A stretch of DNA of 64,000 bases from contig CM071936.1 of assembly GCA_016081115.2 (NCBI GenBank), positions 87,349,943-87,413,942 on the forward strand, given 5' to 3'. Origin of the DNA: Rehmannia glutinosa (taxonomy: Eukaryota > Streptophyta > Magnoliopsida > Lamiales > Orobanchaceae). The position numbers and the translations under genes were made by a program. Every line of letters begins with the position of its first letter. Position 1 is the first letter of the stretch. Under the pieces are notes generated by a model. It saw only the letters and a list, made by a program, of their open reading frames with translations, had not been told where the DNA came from and did not search any database. Of this stretch, positions 46,210 to 57,839 are shown in pieces.

Positions 46210-46995
46210 GGACTGGATTCGGGGACGTCGGAATGGCCAAATGGAACCAAAACTACTAACCGGAACTCAGTTCCAAAATTGGAACCAGAATCGTGTAGAC
46301 TGGTTCCAGTTACAGTTCACAGGTGTCAAAAACCGTGGAACCGATGATTCTAATTGCCGGTTGGAACCGATGGTTAAAACAATCGATTGGAATCAGTTGT
46401 TAAAATCGATGATTTTGAAGTAGTGGTCGCAAAAACTCAACCTTATCTAATCATCGCAAAAAAAATTTTAGCATGTCTCTTTTCAACCGTTGGGGCGGAG
46501 CAATCTTTTAGCCTCGGTAGCAATTTTTCTTGATGAATCACATTCGCATATGCATCCCAACTTATTAGAAGCCTAATTTTTGTTGGATGATTGGTCTAGA
46601 ATGGAGAGGCGAACACAAGATTGTAGTCAACATGCGACATATCCGACGAGTGACATGGAGACAACTATAACCAAAACGGACGGAGAAAATATGAGTGATT
46701 GATGAACGTCACTCATAACAGGTAACGAAGGTTAAAAAAAAAAAGGTAAAGGAACCACGTGGATTTTGATTCCTCTATATCTAAGAGAATACATAGATAA
46801 CTTAGTATTATTATTAATATTATTATGAATAGTAAGTCCAATCCTTTTTTCCCCTTTTTTTAAATTGAAATTGATAAATCATTTTTTTTAAAAAATCAAA
46901 AATTTATGAAAAGGGTTATGGAACTGGAACCATGGTAATCGGGTTTCGGTTCTGGTTCCTTATTTATTAAGAACCGTAACATGTGGTTCCGAAAC
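46210..46995. repeat. GGAACC-rich repeat, interrupted by a hAT-like element
   Basis: Many GGTTCC/GGAACC motifs at 46245-46400 and again at 46918-46990 look like subterminal repeats of a hAT-type element. Its right end was split by the insertion at 46996. Outer limits are unknown. Confidence 0.4.
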
Positions 46996-47672
46996 TGGGG
47001 GTGAAAATAGGCCAGACTACCCAATAGGGGCCTATGGCCCGACCTACTAAGGGTGTGGGCAGGCTTGACCTATTTAACAATCGGTCAAACTTAAGTCTTT
47101 ATAAGGTCTATTTAAATAGTTGAGCTAGAGTTAGACCTTTTAAGCTCAACATGCAACCCTATTTAAAGCCTACATATATAATATATATAAATAAATAATG
47201 TTATATATAATACATGTATGTATTATACTCTCTCTATATATATTGAAGATATAAATTGTATTTGTTTTACATATATCTTATATATAAATGAATATAACAT
47301 TAATCATACACTTATTTGTATTTGGATTTGTTATTGTTATGGACTTATTGAATATTCATCATATTTATGTACTTTGGAATGTAACATAATGAATTCTATT
47401 GTCATGTGCATTTTTTTTGCAATGAATCTTGTATTGACTATAATGAGATTGTCATGTACTTTTTATAGTTTACAATTAATATTTTTTTGAAATTGTCTTT
47501 GATAGGTTTAAACATGTTTTAAATAAGTCCAGACTTGACCTTTTAATTTCAAAACGCCTGACCGAGCTTATGAAAAAAGCCTATTACAAATAATAAGTCA
47601 TATTTGGGCCTAAACTTATTAAGTATCCATCCAACCCAAAGCCCAGCTTGGCTTTGCCCAATTCCACCTCTA
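46996..47672. mobile_element. Non-autonomous hAT-like element (677 bp)
   Basis: A perfect 8-bp duplication, TCCGAAAC, at 46988-46995 and 47673-47680. The ends TGGGGGTGAAAAT and (reverse complement of the right) TAGAGGTGGAAT are imperfect inverted repeats. GGCC/GGGCC motifs lie inside. No transposase. Confidence 0.85.
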
Positions 47673-47680
47673 TCCGAAAC

Positions 47681-48113
47681 CAGGACAAAGATGGTATGTT
47701 CTATATTAGCCTCGTCCATGCCTATTATCATCAAATCACTAACACTAATCATTATTATGCACTATCCCAAATATTATAATATTTACTCATTCAAATATTT
47801 TTAATCACCAATATATTTAATTATTATTTTATTATTTTAATATCATATCAACTTTTATCATATTATATTCTCAATAATCATTGTATCTTTTCAAAATATT
47901 TTCATCATTATTCTTTAGCACAAAATAAATTTTCAAAATGTAAAGATATTCAATCTTGATCAATTGACAGAGTTCCAAAAAAGAAAGAACAAGGAAAATA
48001 AAAATAAAAAATAAAATTAGCAAGATGGCATTCAATTTGTTCGACGGTTAGAAGCTAAAACCTATCGATATCTAATTTGGAGCATCTTAATATCGAATCA
48101 GTGAAGATCGGTG
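47681..48113. other. Upstream region of the ATE gene
   Basis: AT-rich and without a clear TATA box. It probably holds the promoter and 5' UTR. Confidence 0.4.
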
Positions 48114-51004
48114 ATGGCGGAGGCCAAGAAGATGAAGAGCGAAGCGAGTACCAGTGGCGGCGGTGGCGGAAATGATATGAGACCCGAAAGCGTGGTGGTG
48201 GATGTTGGCCGCAGGAAAAGCACCTGTGGTTACTGTAAATCTGGAGCACGAACCAGTATTTCTCATGGTTAGGTTCACGATTACTCATAGCTCCACAAAT
48301 TACTACCATTTTTTGTTGATGACTCGACTAACTATGAGCAACTACAAATGTGTTCTGATATTAGCTGAGCTGAGATTCGATTGCGTGATTGAATGTTGAG
48401 GTTCCGTGTTTTAATATACTTTATTTTCATTTGTTTCTACAGTAGCATGATTTTGAGAGAACTTTGTTTCTTCAATAAATTTTTCACGAGGATAATTGTT
48501 GGAAGTTTAATGAAATGTGAGAAGGTTACATTGATTATGGAAATTCACAAGTTGTGATCTTGATCATCTGAATGATTATAATTCTGGGAATATCAATTTT
48601 TGTGGTGACATTTGAAATATTTGCATAAACAAATGTTGCTACTTAGGGAGGTGGTAATTCAATTCAAATTTACTAATAGCAATTCGGAAGAACTAAAACC
48701 AATTTTAGCTTTAGTCCTTATCAAGATTAGATTGACCAGAGATACATATGTAACCCACGTAATTGACAAGGCCACCAAACATGATGTATTTCAAGATCGT
48801 TTAGAAAATGTTGCAGTCCTGATAGAGAACTGATTTGTTCATCTCAGCTCAAATGATAAACAAGCCAAGCTGTTTGGAAACAGCTATTATTAGAGACAGA
48901 GTTAACCTAACTTTTAAAAATTTTGAGCATGGACACTTTATCATGACAAATTAAATAACTCGTGAACGTGAAGATGTGAGCAGTTATTTATTATTGAAAA
49001 TGATGAAGATTACTTCGAACTTATGCTTAAAATTCAATTTGGTGTAAGGGTATGGGTGGGTGGCTTGCATGTTTGGTTATGAACTTATAGGCTACTCTCT
49101 TTACTTTCATGTTACTTCCTCTAAGTGAAGCCTTCTATGCACATTGCTAATTCTGAAATGGCATTCAGTTCAAAACACATGTCATGAGAGGAACATTCTA
49201 GGACTTTTAGTAACTTATGCTGTTCTGAAAAGCGAACTAATTTATATTTCTCTCAGACCTCAGTCTTGCAAAGGTAGTTGACTTTTTGAGTAATTAAGAA
49301 AGGTCAATATGTGTTGTGTCATCATTATGGATTTGGCTTTATTTTAAGCAAAAGGTGTGTTAGATGAGAGAAAGAATGCTGTTGCTTGTAATGCCAGCCA
49401 AAACATTAACCACATTGGTAGTAAATGTAGCCTGTAGGAGATTTAGTGATGAAAGGAAATTAAGATTTCTTTTTTTTGAATCTACTCATAAAATCAGGCA
49501 TATTTGCTATTATACAACTGAGAAAGATTCAACCCCTCAGAATAGGGTGTAGAAGTAGGCGATTTGATGAACTAGTTGTTTAAGTTTTGATGGAAGATGT
49601 CTTTTGGGCAGATAAAAAAGAGCTTACTCAACTGTTATAGGAAGGGGGATTTGCTTCATATATAGAAGCTATAAAGTTCCTTACTTAATAGTTAATATAG
49701 CAATTTTTTAAGTTCAAATTCATACTGCTAAACTATTGCCTATTATTTTTCTTTTACCTCTTCTATTAGAACATTCCAGAAAAGTTAACATTTTTACCAT
49801 CTGCAGTAACTAATATTCATATTTATTCCCTCTCCTATAAAACATTTATTCGTTTCTTTTGTTGTTAGAATTTTCATTACTTATGAGTCTCTTTTATGTG
49901 GGTACATAGCGGTACCTTTATTTTCCTGTTTTTAGTGTTGTGTCTTGTATAAAGTAATTTTTTTTGAGTGCCTGTATAAAGTAATTTTTAATATCACACA
50001 TTCTGAAGTATGATGCCTTTATCTAGAAGAGAGTTGTTTATACCACCAGCTTGTAGCTCAAGTGGTATCGCTTACCCTTTGTAAGGGTGTTGACCAGGGG
50101 TTCGAACCCTGTATCTTTCAATTAATTTAGAATTTAGCCCCTCCCCTCTAACCAGTACTCCCAACTTATTAAAAAAAAAAATCTAGAAGAGAGTTGTTTT
50201 GATGCTTGCCCAAAAATTTTCCATGCAAAAACTGTCATAAAAGTATTTGGCAGGTGTTTTGTGAGGAAGAATGTGCCTAGTATTCGTCAACATGCTAAAT
50301 CTCATTTTTTTTTGTATGTGGTTACCAATCAATTTTGCACATCTACTGGTACATTGTGTTTCAGAATTACCAATAAGTGATGCATATTTAGAATGCATAT
50401 CCAAGCATATCAACACGTGTGTGAGATTCACCAATAATTTGGATATCTTTATTCTTCTAACCTGAATATCGTTGAACTTACTCCCATTCTTGTGAGATGC
50501 AGGGTAATCATTCCTTCATTATGCTCTCTTTTCTCACATTACCTTGATATTATGCACTATTCTCCCATATACTTTTTGAGTAAGACATGTATATACTTCT
50601 GAATTTCCATAGTTTACTTTTGTAGGGCTATGGGCACATAGTTTAACGGTTAATGACTATCAAGGTTAGTGTTCTGACTTTGTTGCATATATTACGATGA
50701 AAACTTCTTTGGCATAACAATGATCTGCATTTAGCTAGTTAAGTTTATTTAATTTGTGAATGCTGTGGTTGCTAGATGGTTAATGGAAGGTGTTGTATAT
50801 TTACGTTTCATTTGCATTCTCTTCCGTATTGAGCTGCACTGCTCCATTTTCATAGTTTGAAAAATTGATCGCAATAACCATTCCTTGCTGTGTTTGATTT
50901 TCGTTTATTGACCCTGGGGACAAAATCATTAGCATATGAAATAAAGTTATGATCATTTTTGAAATTAGCTTTTTGAAAAACCATCATAGATTGTCTATAA
51001 TTTG

Positions 51005-51057
<53 letters not shown>

Positions 51058-54000
51058 AAAAAAGAAAAAGAATGAACAGCAGATGCAAAGTGCATGTGTT
51101 TTTCTTTTTTCTTTTTGCCCCTTTTTGTGTGTGGTGGATTTTTGTTATGCTTTGTTTGGTTTTGCCAATTCATTTTTAACTAGACCAGGATGAGTTTTTT
51201 CAGAGTTTTCTTCTGTGTAGCTCTCCTTGATAGAGGCTGGAGAAGATCTGGCTGTTTCTTGTACAAACCTGACATGGAAAACTTGCTGTCCCTCATATAC
51301 TATTCGTCTCAAAGTTAGTGACTTTGTTCCTTCTAAAGAACAAGTTCGGGTATCTAAAAGGATGCAGAGGTATACTTATAACCTCATCATGTTTTCTTGA
51401 GATGCCACATATTACACTCAACTCTGCTGCACGTGAATTATAGTGTAGTCAGCAATGCACATGAAAGTGTTCTAGCTATGTGGTGGACATTCGAGAATTC
51501 TATAATTCTCCTTCGTATATGGATGCATGGCAATGTGTTTGTTTGATTCATAAGCTAAATATTTGGTTTAATAATTGGCATTGTTAATGATTAATATGCT
51601 TCAAATCAGATTCATTCATTTTTACGTTTGTATGTGTTTGACTCAAGAAATGACTGCACCAGTGCCTACACAATACTTATCAAATTAGCGTGACTACCAG
51701 TTTTGCCTAGTAAAACTTCCATTTTTCTGAATATCAGATGGGCGTGCGTGTATTATATTTATGTATTTAATACTTATATTTTTTTTCTCCCCTTATAATA
51801 TCCATGTTTTCCTGTCTTTTTAAGTTTCTTTTCATTCAAGTTTCAAGGATCTTTATGTTGCATTTCTTTGGGAGCTTTAGTGGTTTGCTGGCTAATATAG
51901 TGCTTCTTTAACCATATGAAGATTCCTTATTCTGAAAAGTTTCCCATGAGTAAAGTACTAAGTGCAGGATGATCTTTTGTAGGTTTCTAGATGGCACATT
52001 AGATGCCAAAAAAACAGACAAGTTAACTGATGAGCTAAATACTTCTGGGGAAAGGTGCAGCATAGCAAATAGTTTGGATACAAATTCTTCTGCCATGGAG
52101 TCCTCTGCAGTTGATTGCGAAGGGATGAACAAAGCAGAAGAGATTATGCATCTCTTGTCTGACCAGATTGATAAAACAGTACAACTATGCATAAAAAGTG
52201 GGGAGTTTTCCTCTGGCATACAGTTTCCAAAGGCTTCCATCAAAAAAGTTACACCAGCTAAAAGAAAGTTGCAAGCAGAAAAATCAGAAGAACTCATATT
52301 CTCCTGCAATATTGCCTTCCAGATAGCAGCTACCCTAAAACGGTTAAAGAAAGATGTTGAGCACGTGAAACCATCTGAACATGGTTCGGGAGGAAATGAA
52401 CACTCAAGTGAGCTTTCTCCTAAAATGATTGCTGAAATTTTGACAAGCCATTTGAAGCACCTGGCAGAATCCTGTGGTTTGTCAGTCAGAGCTTGCAATG
52501 GGCACATGAATTTCTATTCTGCTATGAAGCAAACAGATTTAATTGAAGTTGGGAAAGGTACGATTCCCGAAACTTCTACTGCAGCAAGCGGTGGTAATGA
52601 GTCTAATGACAGGCATTTAAAGAGAAGTTCTGTAGGCCATCACGGCCAATGTCGGAGGTTTGAGATTCGGTTGAAAAGATCTAGCTTTGATTATGAAGAA
52701 TATTCTTTATACAGGAAGTATCAACTTAGAGTGCATAATGACACACCTGATCATGTCAGTGAAAGCTCATACAAGAGGTTTTTGGTTGACACTCCTTTAG
52801 TACATATTCCACCAAATGATGATGATGCAGTTCCTCCGTGTGGCTTTGGCTCTTTCCATCAGCAGTATGTGGTAGACGGAAGCTAATTGCTGTCGGTGTA
52901 GTTGATATACTTCCAAAGTGTTTGTCGAGCAAATATTTATTTTGGGACCCTGACTTTGCCTACTTATCACTTGGCAAGTATTCAGCTTTAGAAGAAATTA
53001 GGTGGGTTAGCGAGAACCAATTACATTGCCCAAGTCTCCAGTTCTATTATCTTGGCTATTACATTCACACCTGCAGCAAGATGAGATACAAAGCTGCATA
53101 TCGACCTTCTGAGCTCCTGTGTCCTCTTCGCTACGAGTAAGTTTTACCAAGTTTATGTAATTGATAAAGCACGAGGTATATTTAGAGAATAAATAGTGTT
53201 CTGAAAATTTCCTCAGTTGCAGTCGATATGGACCCAAGGACCAAGGCGGCTTGGATCTACTATTATTGTCTATCAAAGATTTAGCACACTGAATTAGCAT
53301 AAAGAAAGGATCTCATGGGGGGAACACCTAGCAGTAGTATAAACTCGGTACTTGTATTTTCTAGAGTTTTAACTTACAAGATATTCTAACGTAACCATCC
53401 TAAATTTTAATGATCCAACCTCTACCTAATCCATGAATTGGCTCATAACTGCGATGAAAAATTCAGCCCAAAGTTTATATAGAAGGTTGTCTCTATATCA
53501 TTACATGCTTAGTTTATACTAGTGAAAAATTATAGTGGCACTAGTTATTAACATTTTCCGGTTTTTTTTTGGGTTTTTGCCAATGAGCTGGCTAAATCTT
53601 TACCTAGTGGGATTTGGCACCAAAGACCACTATGAAAATGATATTAGAGTATGAATATCTCACTAATTATATTGGATTGTTGTAGTTTTCAAGTTGACTC
53701 ATAAGCATTATGAGCTCAATATATCCTATTATGTTAACGAGCTAAATCTCTACCATGTCTATTTGTTGGTTCATATCTGCATTAAAAGTATATGTTGAGA
53801 TATTATAATATATATAGATTAGTGCCTTAACTTTAGGGTAGTGCCCTATTTTGGGGGTTTATGTTTTCTTTCTTTTCCTTAATTCATGGATTGATTAGAG
53901 TCGTCTTTTGCCTATATAATATATGCATTCCCTTCATGTTTTAATACAAGAAAGACAATCAGTTTCATATGGTATCATAGAGCAAGGTTCCCAAACCCTA

Positions 54001-57000
54001 GTTTTTTTTTCTTTTTTTTCTTTTCAGAAATCCCAATTTCCATTTTCAGTTTCCAGATTCTAGTTTCTAGAAATCCCTGTTTCAGGAACATTAGTGTTCA
54101 GTTCCTCCTTTTTTTTTTTTTTCCCTGATCGGAGTCACGCCACCGGAACCACTGTTCATACTGGTATCACTGTTCACCCCGAGGATACTGTTCATTGAAA
54201 CAACTGTTCAATGAATACCATTGTTGACACAGCTCGCACTTTGCTGATATATGCCAATGCACCTTTAAAGTTTTGGGGTGATGTTGTCCTGACTGCCACT
54301 TATTTGATAAATTGAATACCATCCTCTGTGTTGAATAGTCAGGTTCCCTACTCTATTTTGCACCCTAAAACCCCTTTATATGTTGCTCCCCCTTGTATTT
54401 TTGGTTGTACTTGTTTTGTTCATGATCTATCTCCTAGTCGTAATAAATTGTCTGCTCGGTCTATCACGTGTATTTTTCTTGGTTACTCCCGTTCTCAGAA
54501 GGGTTACTGCTGCTACTCTCCTCCTAGAAACCGTTTCTACATTTCTGCCAATGTTACTTTCTTCGAGGACATATCATACTTTGCTGCAACTACTATCCCT
54601 TCTCATGACTTGGATCAGGTTTTGCCTACCTACTTAGAGTTTCTTCGACCAACTCCTGAGCCTTCTGTTTCCCAGCATTGCCAGATGCTCCATCATCTTC
54701 ACCACAGTCTCCTCCACCTATTAATCGATTTGGCATTACTTATGAAAGAAGGTCCGAGCCACGAGCTTCAGATCCTGTTCCAGAGTCTTCTCATGACTTT
54801 TGTGGCTAAAACATTTATTGCAAGAATTACATTTATGTGATATTGGTTCTATGGAGCTCGTGTGTGATAATCAGTCAGCTCTGCATCTCTCATCCAATCC
54901 AGTTTTTCACGAGCGGATGAAACATATAGAAGTCGATTGCCATTTCCTTAGAGAAAAGATTATCTCTGGAATCATCAAGACCTCCTTTGTCAACTCTAGA
55001 GATCAACTTGCTGATATATTTACTAAATCTCTACGAGGCCCTCGGATAACTTATATATGTGACAAGATGGATGCATATGATGTATATGCTCCACCTTGAG
55101 GGGGAGTGTTGAGATATTATAATTTATATAGATTAGTTCCTTAAGTTTAGGGTAGTGCCCTATTTTGGGGGTTTATGTTTTCTTTCTTTTCCTTAATTCA
55201 TGGGTTGATTAGAGTAGTCTTTTGCCTATATAATGTATGCATTCCCTTCATGTTTTAATACAAGAAAGACAATACGTTTCATAGTATATATACTGCACAA
55301 GGTTTCTACTGGAAAGTCGTTTCTCCGAAAATGCTGTGATCATGTTACAATTCATTATAGTGTTTGCTCTGGTTGTACTTGATTCTGAAAGTTTGGGATT
55401 GGCAACCAGAATATACTTGCTTCAAGTTGCATGTATAATTCTTTTTGTGCAATTATGAAAACATTTTAGTCCTACAAAAGATTCCTATGACCATGCTTTG
55501 AGATCTTTTTCCCATGATGCACCATTAAGCCTCGTCTTATCTTTCTCCCAATTTCTTCCTTACTGTACTAATACATTGTTTCCACCAACTAATTTTCAGT
55601 TCATTTCCAGTTATTCATTTGATTCATTAAGATTGAACGTTAGTTTCTCAGGTAGCGTAACTACTAGACTATTTACCAAGGGAAACTCGCATTACAATAT
55701 CATTATTTTGTTTAATTTTGCATATCATGACTTGTCTATGATTCTGATTTTCAAAGGTAGCTATTTACTTGTTTTACCATTTCTGGACAAAGCAAAAGTT
55801 GATGAACGGAAAGATGTACTTGTATGCTGTAAGACTTCCTCAGTAAATTTCTTACGGAGATCTTCTATAGCTTCCTGGAAATTTTTCAAGGGATTTGACT
55901 TACGTTGACAGGCAATATATGAATGTGCAACTTTCCCATTAACTATGGTAATCCTTTATGGACCAGCTTTCCAAAGCTTCCACTTAGCATTACCTGTTTA
56001 CAGATTCTAATTCGTCCAAGGTTCATCAAAATGTTTCACGTACACAGGATTCCTCCTAGGGGATATTAACTTTAAGGGGTGTGAAGGAACCTCCTAAACT
56101 ATCCTCACTGTCAATGACCTGCAACTGAGGTAGGATAGTCGTGGATAGTTGTGCATGAGACATAAAATGAGTTGGGGCACTTAAATGGCTTGAGGCTTTG
56201 TCTGCAATTTTGACATGAGCGCTTAGTTTAGCATTGAGGACTGCTGATTTAAACTGTCATTTTAAAATTGTTCATTAACTAATATTAAAATTGTTAGATG
56301 AGAGCCACCTTGCCGTACAGGTTTCTGTTGTTTTAGCTTTGATTTTAACTTGAACAATACTATTTTGCCAGGTGGGTACCATATGATATTGCAAAGCCAC
56401 TTCTGGACAGAAGAAAATATGTGGTTTTATCTGATTGTGCCACTTTACCAAATGGCGAGTCTTTGCCCCAAGATGGTCTTGCTAGTCATACGGAAGAGCT
56501 ACAAAATGAGTTTGCTCAGGAGACCTCAAATGATGTTATTGTAAACGAGGATGAGATGGCTGAACTTGACTCAGATTGCTCTGACGATGAATCAGACTCA
56601 GAAGCTAGTGGTGCGTCCACTATGGCATCGGAAGACGCCAACCTTAGTACTGTTTTGATAGGAGTGAGAGGAGCTCGTCTGAGATACAAGGTATGTCTAG
56701 TTTTGTGATGCTTTCTGAATTCTTTTTTCTCATTTATATTACAGGTAAAAGATGCATACAAAATTTATGACTAAAAAAGATATGAATGCTTAGCAGCTCC
56801 ACTCTTACTTTGTATGGGTGTTGCAATAGTTGTTAGGACCCAATTATTCCTACAATTTGATTTTTATCCCCTTCAAAATTTCTCCAACTTTATACAAGTA
56901 TTAAGCGGAGATGGAAATAGTTTTAGCAGACACAAACATCTTGTTGTTGAGCTATTATGTAGTTCACCATTTTATTTTACCTTTGTTTGAAGGACCTACG

Positions 57001-57109
57001 ACATGCATTCGACCCCAGTCAGAGGAAGTTTATACAAAGCCAGTTACAAAGATATGCTAAAGTTGTGGGCACTGAGCTCTCCGAGCAAATGGTTTACTCC
57101 CTCGGATGA
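48114..57109 (+). CDS. ATE1: Arginyl-tRNA-protein transferase (ATE), six exons, frame broken twice as written
   Basis: The enzyme moves arginine from Arg-tRNA to N-terminal Asp, Glu or oxidised Cys, creating N-degrons for proteasomal turnover; in plants this serves hypoxia sensing and leaf senescence (family knowledge). Exons: 48114-48267, 50626-50664, 51221-51369, 51983-53136, 56372-56690 and 56993-57109, all with GT-AG junctions in consistent phase. The N-terminal ATE domain shows CGYCKSGARTSISHG, LWAHSLTVNDYQ, DRGWRRSGCFLYKP and CCPSYTIR. The C-terminal domain shows GSFHQQYVVDG, AVGVVDILPKCLSSKYLFWD, LGKYSALEEI and KMRYKAAYRPSELLCP. An acidic tail region and a conserved end follow. Two bases are missing in exon 3 (near 51278, between MEK and TCC) and one G in exon 4 (near 52881, after VVDG). 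With these allowed for, the length is 644 residues, against about 632 in Arabidopsis ATE1. Plants often have two ATE genes, so ATE1 or ATE2 is not decided. Confidence 0.9.
50040..50180 (+). mobile_element. tRNA-derived SINE in ATE intron 1
   Basis: A perfect 19-bp target-site duplication, ATCTAGAAGAGAGTTGTTT, at 50021-50039 and 50181-50199. It has internal RNA polymerase III box A (TAGCTCAAGTGGT) and box B (GGTTCGAACCC), and a 3' poly-A tail. The long exact duplication and intact boxes indicate a fairly recent insertion. Confidence 0.92.
51005..51054. repeat. Compound microsatellite (TC)9(TA)16 in ATE intron 2
   Basis: Uninterrupted TC repeats pass directly into TA repeats. Likely length-variable. 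Confidence 0.95.
53793..55283 (+). mobile_element. Deleted Ty1/copia element with 177-bp LTRs in ATE intron 4
   Basis: LTRs 53793-53969 and 55107-55283 are both 177 bp, with GTATA duplications at 53788-53792 and 55284-55288. The primer-binding site TGGTATCATAGAGC starts at 53970. A TATATAAT box is at 53913-53920. The interior keeps the integrase C-terminal region (54240-54640: APLKFWGDVVLTATYLIN, FGCTCFVHDLSPSRNKLSAR) and then jumps to the RNase H end (54840-55080: CDNQSALHLSSNPVFHER, ADIFTKSLRGP). Gag, protease and nearly all of RT are deleted, so any movement would need proteins in trans. Confidence 0.88.
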
Positions 57110-57839
57110 TTTCCTTTACGAACACGTTCAGTTCATCAGATCTCTCTTCATATCAGGTTTGGTCCCTTTTGATGATGCTTAATGCCTTCTGGAGCCACTG
57201 GTTGCACTTTATCTATTCATCTAGCGGATGTGCTGATCATTTAGCCATGGATGCTTTTCACCTATGGGAATTAGAATTTGGATTTCACTTTTTTTTTTCA
57301 CTACATAGTTTCACAGTTACAATGTTTCAGTATTGGAAGGGTGTTTCGATAATTCATAAATAATGGTCTTGTAAAATTGAGACGAGATGAATATCAAGAC
57401 TGCCTCACAAAAGTGTATTGATAATTATATTTCCATTTGTTTAAATCTTTTAGTACGTAAATTAATGGTTAGTGGGCAATGGTGTTAGTGTGTACACAGA
57501 TCTGATGCATATAGATTCTGAAATTGGTCCTTGATGTCTTTATGTGGGCTTAGTGTCTGCTTGCACTGATTAGCATTTTTAGTCTTATAGATTGGGCTAC
57601 GCTGATTAATAGCACTCTTCCTCTCTAAGGTGTGGTGCCTGTAAGTTGTTTATTAAAAACAAAAAGAAAAAAAAAGAATTCTTTTTGGGAATTTTTTTTT
57701 TTAAAAAAGAAACAATAAAACAGAACAGAAGAAATTTTAAACGCACGTTTCTGTAAATTCTCTCATTGTATGCTTCAGAATTTGCATTTTTTTAAAACTA
57801 ATTTACAATTTCAATTAACTGGGAAATGGATATGAAATG
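57110..57839. other. 3' flank of the ATE gene
   Basis: Probably 3' UTR at first, then AT-rich intergenic DNA with poly-A and poly-T runs near 57650-57720. No gene seen. Confidence 0.4.

Noticed and set aside
48612..48833. 73-codon frame in ATE intron 1
   Set aside because: No family features; intronic position and composition explain it.
50041..50110. tRNA gene
   Set aside because: Box A and box B are present, but there is no cloverleaf. The sequence has a poly-A tail and a 19-bp duplication, so it is a SINE.
55498..55908. 136-codon frame in ATE intron 4
   Set aside because: No domain. It lies in intron sequence with AT-rich composition and no support for transcription as a separate gene.
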